DNA of 46,397 nucleotides from Erysipelotrichaceae bacterium (GTDB lineage Bacteria; Bacillota_I; Bacilli_A; Erysipelotrichales; Erysipelotrichaceae), in assembly GCA_015058875.1 (NCBI GenBank), contig SVBN01000020.1, positions 1 through 46,397 of the forward strand. Reading direction: 5' to 3'. Positions 40,585 to 46,397 of this stretch are shown here, piece after piece (positions within the stretch are counted from its first letter, which is position 1; every line of letters begins with the position of its first letter). Both the position numbers and the translations under genes were made by a program. The notes below the pieces were generated by a model. It was given only the letters and a program-made list of their open reading frames with translations. It was not told where the DNA came from and ran no database searches.

Positions 40585-40610
40585 AAGGAACAGCGCGGGC
40601 TGTTCCTTTT
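40585..40610 (+). terminator. Terminator of the ADP-ribose cluster
   Basis: AAGGAACAGC (40585-40594) and GCTGTTCCTT (40599-40608) pair perfectly over 10 bp with a 4-base loop, then TT. Confidence 0.85.
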
Positions 40611-40646
40611 ATGCGGAAAAGAACATAAAACAGTATTTTTCGCATA

Positions 40647-40675
40647 TTGATCAAACAGGCATGCGGGTGTATGAT
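40647..40675 (+). promoter_or_regulatory. Promoter of the pyruvate kinase gene
   Basis: TTGATC (40647-40652), 17 bases, TATGAT (40670-40675), 35 bases before the ATG. Confidence 0.6.
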
Positions 40676-40710
40676 GCACAAGGCCTGAAAGAAAGCCACG
40701 AGGAAAACCT

Positions 40711-42126
40711 ATGAGAAAAACAAAGATTATATGCACGATCGGTCCGGCATGCGAGACGGAAGAAACGATCAGGGAATTATGCAGAGCGGGGATGAACGTT
40801 GCCCGTCTGAACTTCTCCCATGGAACGCATGAGGAACACCTGCAGCGGATTCAGACAATCCGGAAGGTCAGGGAAGAGCTGAACCTGCCGATTGCCATCA
40901 TGCTGGATACCAAGGGACCGGAATACAGAATCGGTACATTTGAAAACGGAAAGATTGAACTGAAGGCGGGAGATGTTTTCACATTTACGCCGGAAGAGAT
41001 TTCCGGAACACAGGAAAAGGTTACCGTCAGCTATAAGAATCTTCCGAACGAGCTGGAAGCGGGAGATACCATTCTCCTCAGCAACGGACTGCTGGAATTC
41101 AGAGTTACGGAAATCAGCGGAAACGAAATAAAGACGGAAGTCATCACCGGCGGCGAGCTGTCCGACCGCAAGAGCATGGCATTCCCGGGAAAGCACATCA
41201 GGCAGAAGTATCTGTCTGAAAAGGATATCGATGATATTCTCTTCGGCGTGGAAAACGATATCGACTTCATCGCCTGCTCATTTGTGTCCGTAAAGCAGGA
41301 CCTGGATGATATCCATGATCTGCTCAAAGCGCACGGCAAAGACAATACGGTGGAACTGATTGCCAAGATCGAAAATCAGTGCGGCTATGACCACATTGAA
41401 GAGATCTGCGAATCCTGCGGCGGCATCATGGTTGCCCGCGGCGACATGGGCGTCGAGGTTCCGTTTGAGAATCTGCCGGTCATGCAGAAGGATCTGATTA
41501 CCAAATGCCGCATGATGGGCAAGCGTGTCATCGTTGCGACGGAAATGCTGGAATCCATGATTCACAATCCGCGTCCGACCAGAGCCGAGACAAGCGACGT
41601 CGCGAATGCGGTGTTCGACGGAACAAGCGCAATCATGCTGTCGGGAGAAACGGCAGCCGGCAAATATCCGGTGCTGGCCGTGCGCACAATGGCAAAGATT
41701 GCCGAAACAGCCGAAAACAGCATTGATTATGCAGAGCGCTTCAGAAGCTATGATTTCCTGATCCAGGATGATGTGGATGCGATTTCCCATTCTGCCTGCG
41801 GTATGGCAATTGACCTGCATGCAAAAGGCATCGTTGCCTGCACACTGTCCGGCAGTACGGCCCGCATGGTGTCCAGATTCCGTTCACCTGCCGATATCAT
41901 CGGTCTGACAACGGATGAAAAAACATACCGTTCCCTGGCTCTTTCCTGGGCGGTAACGCCGGTGAAGTGTGAGATCTTCCCTTCCACCGACGTGCTGTTC
42001 TACAGCGCCAAGAAAGTAGCTGAGGATGTCTTCCATCCGGAAAAAGGCGAGCACGTAATTATTACCGGCGGCGTGACAAACGGCAGCTCCGGTAATACCA
42101 ACCTGCTGAAAATCGAATCATTCTGA
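40711..42126 (+). CDS. pyk: Pyruvate kinase
   Basis: 471 residues. It converts phosphoenolpyruvate and ADP to pyruvate and ATP. Motifs: KIICTIGPA, GMNVARLNFSHG, MLDTKGPEYRIG, KIENQCGYDHIEEI (catalytic Lys region), MVARGDMGVEVPFENLP, and TRAETSDVANAVFDGTSAIMLSGETAAGKYP. The B and C domains are complete, but the extra PEP-utiliser-like C-terminal domain of some Bacillus enzymes is absent. It is alone between its own promoter and terminator. Differences such as KGPEYR for KGPEIR and GDMGVEVPF for GDLGVEIPA hint at a divergent, perhaps second, copy. Confidence 0.95.
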   Translation: MRKTKIICTIGPACETEETIRELCRAGMNVARLNFSHGTHEEHLQRIQTIRKVREELNLPIAIMLDTKGPEYRIGTFENGKIELKAGDVFTFTPEEISGTQEKVTVSYKNLPNELEAGDTILLSNGLLEFRVTEISGNEIKTEVITGGELSDRKSMAFPGKHIRQKYLSEKDIDDILFGVENDIDFIACSFVSVKQDLDDIHDLLKAHGKDNTVELIAKIENQCGYDHIEEICESCGGIMVARGDMGVEVPFENLPVMQKDLITKCRMMGKRVIVATEMLESMIHNPRPTRAETSDVANAVFDGTSAIMLSGETAAGKYPVLAVRTMAKIAETAENSIDYAERFRSYDFLIQDDVDAISHSACGMAIDLHAKGIVACTLSGSTARMVSRFRSPADIIGLTTDEKTYRSLALSWAVTPVKCEIFPSTDVLFYSAKKVAEDVFHPEKGEHVIITGGVTNGSSGNTNLLKIESF

Positions 42127-42135
42127 TCATCAGAC

Positions 42136-42164
42136 AGATCATCCTGCGGGATGGTCTTTTTTTT
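42136..42164 (+). terminator. Rho-independent terminator after pyk
   Basis: AGATCATCC (42136-42144) and GGATGGTCT (42149-42157) pair with one G-U; eight T follow. Confidence 0.88.
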
Positions 42165-42176
42165 GATAAACCGGCA

Positions 42177-42202
42177 GATATTTAGAAAAAATTCTAAATA
42201 TC
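42177..42202. promoter_or_regulatory. Operator O1 of the CPBP-SdpR-SdpI operon
   Basis: Perfect 10-bp arms GATATTTAGA / TCTAAATATC around AAAAAT. Its core ATTTAGAAAAAATTCTAAAT (42180-42199) differs from O2 by one base. It ends 2 bases before the -35 hexamer. Confidence 0.7.
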
Positions 42203-42204
42203 AG

Positions 42205-42233
42205 TTGACAGAATACTTTCCCGGATATATGTT
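42205..42233 (+). promoter_or_regulatory. Promoter of the CPBP-SdpR-SdpI operon
   Basis: TTGACA (42205-42210), 17 bases, TATGTT (42228-42233), lying exactly between the two operators. Confidence 0.7.
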
Positions 42234-42234
42234 G

Positions 42235-42256
42235 TATTTAGATAAAATTCTAAATA
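42235..42256. promoter_or_regulatory. Operator O2 of the CPBP-SdpR-SdpI operon
   Basis: TATTTAGA / TCTAAATA arms around TAAAAT, starting 1 base after the -10 and covering the start of transcription. Centre-to-centre distance to O1 is 56 bases. Confidence 0.7.
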
Positions 42257-42266
42257 GAGGTGCGCT

Positions 42267-43136
42267 ATGAAAAGGTATTATCTCTTCGCATTCGGCATCA
42301 GCTGGGTGATTATGATATTTGCATCGCTGTATGCGGTCCGCTTCGGGAGACAGGTATTTCAGCTCGTGCTTGCCGGCGTGATGTTTGTGCCGGTTCTCTC
42401 GGTGCTGCTTTCCGGAGGCTCTCTGAAAGGGATGGGCTGGAAGCCTTCCTTCAGCGGGAAGAAAAAATATTATGCGATTGCCTGGTTTCTTCCGGGAATC
42501 GTTGTGACAGCCGGCGCTGCATTGTTCTGCCTGATCTTTCCGGGAAGCCTGGATCTTTCCGGAAGTGCAATGGCTGCCCAGGCCGGGCAGGAGGTGCTGG
42601 ATGCGATACAGGCACAGGGCATGTCCTATTCCATGTATCTGGCTGTCAGTGCATTGCAGTGCCTGACGATTGTGCCGCTGATCAATATGATCCCGGCCTG
42701 CGGTGAGGAGAGTGCCTGGAGAGGATATATGACGCCGCATCTGAAAGAGAAATACGGCAGGGAAAAAGGTCTTGTGATTTCCGGCATCATCTGGGGCGTC
42801 TGGCACTGGCCGCTGATCATTCTTGCGGGTTACGAATACGGCGTGCAGTATTTCGGAGCGCCGTTCCTGGGACCGCTGCTGTTCTGCCTGATCACGATTG
42901 CTCTCGGGATCCTGACGGATTATGTTTATGAGCGGACGCAGTGCATCTGGGTGCCGGCAATCATGCACGGATCCTTCAATGCCTGGGCGACGCTTCCGGC
43001 TGCGGCAGTCAGTCCTTCTTATGCAATGTACAGTGTTCTTGGGCCGGCACCTGTCGGCCTGATCTCAGCACTGCCCATGATGCTGTGTGCATATATGATT
43101 TTCAGAAAGAGAGGAAAGCTGTATGGGCTTCGCTGA
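42267..43136 (+). CDS. CPBP-family intramembrane metalloprotease
   Basis: 289 residues with about eight membrane helices. Abi/CPBP motif 1 is E147-E148-S-A-W-R152 (CGEESAWRGY), motif 2 is in WGVWHWP and motif 3 in HGSFN, giving the Glu/His metal set. Family members cut membrane peptides or provide bacteriocin self-immunity. It heads an operon with an ArsR/SdpR-type repressor and an SdpI-type immunity protein, which favours a role in resistance to a membrane-active peptide. The next gene starts inside its last codons (overlap 14 bases). Confidence 0.88.
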   Translation: MKRYYLFAFGISWVIMIFASLYAVRFGRQVFQLVLAGVMFVPVLSVLLSGGSLKGMGWKPSFSGKKKYYAIAWFLPGIVVTAGAALFCLIFPGSLDLSGSAMAAQAGQEVLDAIQAQGMSYSMYLAVSALQCLTIVPLINMIPACGEESAWRGYMTPHLKEKYGREKGLVISGIIWGVWHWPLIILAGYEYGVQYFGAPFLGPLLFCLITIALGILTDYVYERTQCIWVPAIMHGSFNAWATLPAAAVSPSYAMYSVLGPAPVGLISALPMMLCAYMIFRKRGKLYGLR

Positions 43137-43407
43137 AACATTCAAAGCGCTATCGGATCCGGTCAGAAGGGAAATCCTGACGATGCTGAAGGAGGGAAGA
43201 ATGTCTGCCGGTGATATCGGTTCACATTTCGATATGACCGGCGCGACGATTTCCTACCACCTGAGCATTCTGAAAAAGGCGGATCTGGTGTTTGAAACAA
43301 AAGAAAAGAATTATATCTTTTACGAACTGAATACTTCGGTCATTGAAGAAGTCATGCTGTGGCTCAGTGAACTGAAAGGAGTGAATGAAAATGAAGAAAG
43401 TAAGTAA
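43123..43407 (+). CDS. sdpR: ArsR/SdpR-family transcriptional repressor
   Basis: 94 residues. Winged helix of the ArsR type: MGFAETFKALSDPVRREILTMLKEGRMSAGDIGSHF, then TGATISYHLSILKKADLVFETKEKNYIFYELN. There are no Cys/His metal-sensor sets, as in SdpR, which is controlled by sequestration to membrane SdpI rather than metal. It overlaps both neighbours. The twin ATTTAGA..TCTAAAT operators before the operon are its likely targets. Confidence 0.87.
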   Translation: MGFAETFKALSDPVRREILTMLKEGRMSAGDIGSHFDMTGATISYHLSILKKADLVFETKEKNYIFYELNTSVIEEVMLWLSELKGVNENEESK

Positions 43408-44038
43408 GCAGACAATGATCATAACATTTCTTCTGACGGCGGCGCCGATGCTGGCGGGAGTGATTCTCTGGAACCGCCTGCCGGAACGGGTGCCGGTCCA
43501 TTTCGGATTTGACGGTCAGCCGGACAGCTGGAGCAGCCGCTCGTTTGCGGTCTTTGCCATGCCCGCATTTCTGCTGGCAATACATGCGGCGTGCATTAAA
43601 ATTACTTCCCTGGATCCGAAAGCTGAAAATATCAGCACCAAAGTGCACAGCCTGGTGCTCTGGACCGTCCCGGCAGTTTCTTTGTTTGCGGCATGTCTGA
43701 CCTATGGGACAGCGCTGGGATATCCGGTGAATGCAAACCGCTTTGCTTTAGTGCTGATGGGAGTGCTGTTCATTGCCGTCGGGAATTATCTTCCGAAGTG
43801 CCGTCAGAGTTATACGGTAGGCATCAGGATTCCATGGACGCTGGCAGATGAGGAAAACTGGAACAGAACGCACCGTATGGCCGGACCGCTGTGGATAGCC
43901 GGCGGATTGATCTTCCTGATTTCCGGGTTTATTAAAGTGGATTCCGGAGTCATCATGTTTCCTGTCATCATCCTGATGGTGCTGGTACCGTGCGTTTATT
44001 CCTATCTGCTGTTCCGCAGAAAGAAAGCAGAAAACTGA
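43391..44038 (+). CDS. sdpI: SdpI-family immunity / signal-transducing membrane protein
   Basis: 215 residues from the ATG at 43391 (AAAGGAG 9 bases upstream; the ATG at 43385 is too close). The N-terminal DUF1648 part has LPERVPVHFGFDGQPDSW after the first helix. The C-terminal SdpI part has NYLPKCRQSYTVGIRIPWTLADEENWNRTHR. About six membrane helices. In Bacillus subtilis SdpI gives immunity to the SdpC toxin and holds SdpR at the membrane when toxin is present. No sdpC-like toxin gene is in view, so this may be a defence-only or orphan module. Confidence 0.88.
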   Translation: MKKVSKQTMIITFLLTAAPMLAGVILWNRLPERVPVHFGFDGQPDSWSSRSFAVFAMPAFLLAIHAACIKITSLDPKAENISTKVHSLVLWTVPAVSLFAACLTYGTALGYPVNANRFALVLMGVLFIAVGNYLPKCRQSYTVGIRIPWTLADEENWNRTHRMAGPLWIAGGLIFLISGFIKVDSGVIMFPVIILMVLVPCVYSYLLFRRKKAEN

Positions 44039-44046
44039 ATGATGAA

Positions 44047-44080
44047 ATGAAAAAGTGATGCGGAATGCATCATTTTTCAT
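44047..44080. terminator. Bidirectional terminator between sdpI and the MerR gene
   Basis: TGAAAAAGTGATGC / GCATCATTTTTCA pair around GGAAT with one bulged G. A-run and T-run serve both strands; it overlaps the MerR stop. Confidence 0.7.
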
Positions 44081-44858
44081 CTTCCAAAGGCAGATATGCT
44101 TCAAAATAGCGGTGCATCTGTCCGTCTTCATGAATGCTGACAAGCTGCCGCATGATGAGGGGACCGGCCGGTTCAAAACGGTGTTCCTGTGCATAGCGGA
44201 TCAAAGACCGGCAGCAGCCTGTATGGAAATCCCATTCCCTTCCCGTATCAATGACGGTGCGCAGGGCATTTGCGGCAGGGATAACTGTTCCTCCCGGTAT
44301 GATGTCTGAGCTGTCAGACTGCCGGAGGCCGAATCCCCACTCATATTCATCTTCTGCATAGTCCGGGAACACGGCCATCATGAAACTGTGCTGAAGCCTG
44401 GCCATGAGAATTCTGCCTGCCTCCGCATGTACGGAATCGGTATACAGGGTTCTTCCGCTTTTCTGTGCCGCGAAACAGATCGGACGCAGATAAACTGTCT
44501 GAATCTTGTTCAGATCACTGCGTATGTTTTTCAGCCGGTCTGCATACACTGAGTTTTCATCCGCAAGAGAATGATAATAATCCGCTTTTTCCCGGAAAGA
44601 ATCCGTTCTGGCTTCCATACGGCTGATGTATGTATCCAGAGAATCGTTTCCCAGCATCTCCCTGATTTCCTTTAAGGAGAATTCGTTTGCCTGATACCGT
44701 TTGCATTCCGCAATCAGATACATCTGATAATCGTCATAATAACGGTAGCGGTTATCCGGGCTGATCTCGGGAATGATCAGCCCCTGACGTTCATAATGCC
44801 GCAGCGTTTCTCTTGTGATGTTCAGAATTGTGCATATATCCTTCTGTGTATATTTCAT
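44070..44858 (-). CDS. MerR-family transcriptional regulator with effector domain
   Basis: 262 residues. The N-terminal MerR winged helix is intact: MKYTQKDICTILNITRETLRHYERQGLIIP, followed by NRYRYYDDYQMYLIAECKRYQANEFSLKEI. A coiled-coil dimer helix spans ~75-115. The C-terminal ~150 residues look like a GyrI/BmrR-type ligand-binding domain rather than a cysteine metal site, so it probably senses an organic compound. It is transcribed away from the PTS IIB gene, and the shared 71-base gap contains a MerR-type promoter facing IIB. Confidence 0.88.
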   Translation of the reverse strand: MKYTQKDICTILNITRETLRHYERQGLIIPEISPDNRYRYYDDYQMYLIAECKRYQANEFSLKEIREMLGNDSLDTYISRMEARTDSFREKADYYHSLADENSVYADRLKNIRSDLNKIQTVYLRPICFAAQKSGRTLYTDSVHAEAGRILMARLQHSFMMAVFPDYAEDEYEWGFGLRQSDSSDIIPGGTVIPAANALRTVIDTGREWDFHTGCCRSLIRYAQEHRFEPAGPLIMRQLVSIHEDGQMHRYFEAYLPLEDEK

Positions 44859-44879
44859 AAAAAACCCCTGAAAATGATA

Positions 44880-44910
44880 TTGACCTGGTTGTCACAACCA
44901 CCTTTATGAT
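44880..44910 (+). promoter_or_regulatory. MerR-type promoter with 19-bp spacer and central operator
   Basis: TTGACC (44880-44885), 19 bases, TATGAT (44905-44910). The spacer holds the perfect dyad TGGTTGT-C-ACAACCA (44886-44900). The over-long spacer with an internal dyad is the hallmark of promoters that MerR proteins activate by untwisting DNA. Confidence 0.82.
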
Positions 44911-44929
44911 GTGAACGGAGGCTGAGGAT

Positions 44930-45343
44930 ATGATTAAGATAATGATAACATGCGGAGGCGGATTTTCTTCCAGCGCACTGGTGGGACATCTGAATGCGGA
45001 AACGATTGAAAAGAATCTGACGGACAGGGCGGAATTCATTTACTGTCCGTATGACTTCGGAGGTATCGGCGGCGATGTGGATAAAGTGGATATTGTAATG
45101 CTTTGCCCGCATCTTGCGTTCCAGTCAAAGGAACTGGCAAAAAAATATCCGCATAAACCGTTTTACATCATACCGACCAGACTGTACGGACTGATGGCGG
45201 CGGAAGAATTCATCGAGGATGCGGAAGACTGCATTGAAGGCTGGAAGAAAACAGGAATGAATCCCTTCCATTTCGAAGGGGAGAATAATCCGCTGAGAAT
45301 CACAAGAACAATTTCACACAGAAAATGGCTTCAGGAAAAATAA
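44930..45343 (+). CDS. PTS lactose/cellobiose-type EIIB-like protein, orphan
   Basis: 137 residues. The phosphocysteine loop ITCGGGFSSSAL (Cys8) matches the CxxGxSS P-loop of cellobiose/lactose IIB proteins, and the alternating strands (IVMLCPHLAF, FYIIPTRLYG) fit the fold. Typical IIB proteins are ~100-105 residues; here ~32 extra residues follow (EGWKKTGMNPFHFEGENN onward). No IIA or IIC gene is adjacent: a MerR gene lies on one side and a terminator and IS on the other. It could work with distant PTS parts or as a phosphorylation-dependent regulator. RBS GGAGG. Confidence 0.8.
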   Translation: MIKIMITCGGGFSSSALVGHLNAETIEKNLTDRAEFIYCPYDFGGIGGDVDKVDIVMLCPHLAFQSKELAKKYPHKPFYIIPTRLYGLMAAEEFIEDAEDCIEGWKKTGMNPFHFEGENNPLRITRTISHRKWLQEK

Positions 45344-45367
45344 ACCGGAGCCGGATACGGACATATC

Positions 45368-45394
45368 GGGCGGAATAATATTTCCGTCCTTTTT
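45368..45394 (+). terminator. Terminator after the IIB gene
   Basis: GGGCGGAA (45368-45375) and TTCCGTCC (45382-45389) pair with one G-U, then TTTTT. Confidence 0.75.
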
Positions 45395-46397
45395 CATTTT
45401 GTAACGCTCTTTTCAAAGAATTAGTTGATAAATGAGAAAATGCCATAATGATATTCTCCATACGCAGTAAACAAATTGATAGGTAATGGAATCCGGGTGA
45501 TTTCATTACATCTGAAAGGAATCTGTTCCATCATTGTGGTCATATACGCTTCAGATTTCCACTTTCTCATATCCAGTGTGTATTTCAACTTCTTGCGCAG
45601 CACCAGCCAGTCCAGATATCCCTGAAGATGCCGTGTACTGATTCCACGCTTCCATCTGATCAGACTTTTCAGTTCTGTATGAAGTTCATCGGTTGAAGAT
45701 ACCGTTTTACCACTCGGCGTTGCAGTTCCGTTTGAAGGAATTATTTCACTTTTGAGTTTATTATCACTCACGAAGGTCTGAATGCTGTGGCTGTCATCGC
45801 TGATAATCGTTGAGATGAGAGAGAAATGATCACGGAAACGATTAAGAATATCTGCACTCTCGCGTCCAAGACCTCCGACTTTATAAAGAATGTTGTCGTT
45901 TTCGTCGATTGCCGTCACAATACACACTTTGTGATGATTGATCCCGCGCAGTTTACTGGATGATGTGCTTTTCCTGGATTTTCCTCTATGTTTGGAATAG
46001 CGCGGCATATTCTTTGGTTTCGTTCCTTTCAGATTGATCGATGTATATGTCGGATCCAGCTCGATATTTCCACTGAGAACCACTTCATTTTGAATCTTGG
46101 AGGCTGCTTTATAAAGCTTGTGTCTCATATTGAAGCATGTTGTCTTTGACAAACCGGTGGCCACACTCTGCTGTTCTAATGTAAGGCAGTTTAGTTCACC
46201 TGCGATAAATGTCGACCATTTGTCGAAACTCGTCTTTGAATGGGTAAACATTGTACCTGTGGTTGCCATGAATACACTTTTGCAGTCTTTACATCTGTAT
46301 TTCTGTCTGTGGTGAGGATTGAATCCGTTTTTGACAAATCTTTCGGATCCGCAATGCGGACAGCACGTGACGTGGGCTGATACATTTTCATAGTTTG
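45395..46397 (-). mobile_element. Part of an IS1595-family insertion sequence
   Basis: Contains the transposase above. The inner end should lie between the IIB terminator and 45420 (GTAACGCTCTTTTCAAAG is a candidate end), but the other end is outside the window, so inverted repeats and target duplication cannot be checked. Confidence 0.5.
45421..46397 (-). CDS. IS1595/ISXO2-like transposase, 5' end outside window
   Basis: The frame is open to the window edge on the minus strand and ends at 45421, giving at least 325 residues. The visible N-terminus is a zinc ribbon (CCPHCGSERFVKNGFNPHHRQ, then YRCKDC), followed by a helix-turn-helix-like part (LTLEQQSVATGLSKTTCFNMRHKLY). The DDE-type catalytic core has IELDPTY (usual form DETY), IISDDSHS and LHTELKSLIRWKRGISTRHLQGYLDW. 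The internal ATG at 46269 is not the real start, since it lies after the zinc ribbon. Whether the copy is intact cannot be told. Confidence 0.82.
   Translation of the reverse strand, partial: NYENVSAHVTCCPHCGSERFVKNGFNPHHRQKYRCKDCKSVFMATTGTMFTHSKTSFDKWSTFIAGELNCLTLEQQSVATGLSKTTCFNMRHKLYKAASKIQNEVVLSGNIELDPTYTSINLKGTKPKNMPRYSKHRGKSRKSTSSSKLRGINHHKVCIVTAIDENDNILYKVGGLGRESADILNRFRDHFSLISTIISDDSHSIQTFVSDNKLKSEIIPSNGTATPSGKTVSSTDELHTELKSLIRWKRGISTRHLQGYLDWLVLRKKLKYTLDMRKWKSEAYMTTMMEQIPFRCNEITRIPLPINLFTAYGEYHYGIFSFIN

Noticed and set aside
45395-45420. Exact right end and inverted repeat of the insertion sequence
   Set aside because: The opposite end is outside the window, so no repeat pair or target duplication can be matched.

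Overview
The window looks like a chromosomal stretch of a low- to mid-GC Bacillota (Firmicutes) bacterium, probably an anaerobic gut lineage such as Erysipelotrichia or a relative. The basis is strong AGGAGG ribosome sites, sigma-70-type promoters, Opp-type peptide uptake, PadR/HAAS, SdpR/SdpI and PTS proteins, and the absence of outer-membrane or respiratory genes. The taxonomic call is inference. No rRNA, tRNA or CRISPR array was seen.

Layout. 1-3103: the end of a FAD oxidoreductase, a radical SAM/SPASM enzyme and a family-4 glycosyltransferase. 3525-10331: a peptide ABC importer (binding lipoprotein behind a perfect consensus promoter, two permeases, three ATPases, a structured RNA segment between binding protein and permease). 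10346-11902: a PadR repressor with its own operator, overlapping a HAAS-DUF4097 protein. 11949-23955: a tri/dicarboxylate block (aconitase, 2-hydroxycarboxylate transporter, esterase, LysR regulator, isocitrate/isopropylmalate-type dehydrogenase, PrpF isomerase, a second divergent aconitase, VOC, DUF3237-like and metallo-beta-lactamase-fold proteins). 24060-28162: Na+/alanine symporter, hydrolase, phosphodiesterase, secreted CHAP cell-wall hydrolase. 28164-30437 (minus): LacI regulator and RtcB RNA ligase. 30579-35721: a lone infA with a TTG start, an S10 peptidase, a zinc-ribbon microprotein, an M42 peptidase, a VOC protein and a GH1 6-phospho-beta-glucosidase.

35753-40610 is the most interesting segment. 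It holds a macro domain fused to a helical DNA-binding-like domain, a von Willebrand A protein, an ADP-ribosylglycohydrolase, an alpha/beta hydrolase, and a microbial PARG-type glycohydrolase fused to a RelA/SpoT-type HD phosphohydrolase. Three different ADP-ribose-handling folds sit together with no ADP-ribosyltransferase in view. This suggests an ADP-ribose removal or NAD-derived signal system that may be tied to alarmone turnover.

40647-46397: a pyruvate kinase; an SdpR/SdpI-like module (CPBP protease, ArsR repressor, SdpI) whose promoter is bracketed by two near-identical operators; a MerR regulator divergent from an orphan PTS IIB gene whose promoter has the 19-bp spacer and internal dyad typical of MerR activation; and a truncated IS1595-like transposase at the window edge.
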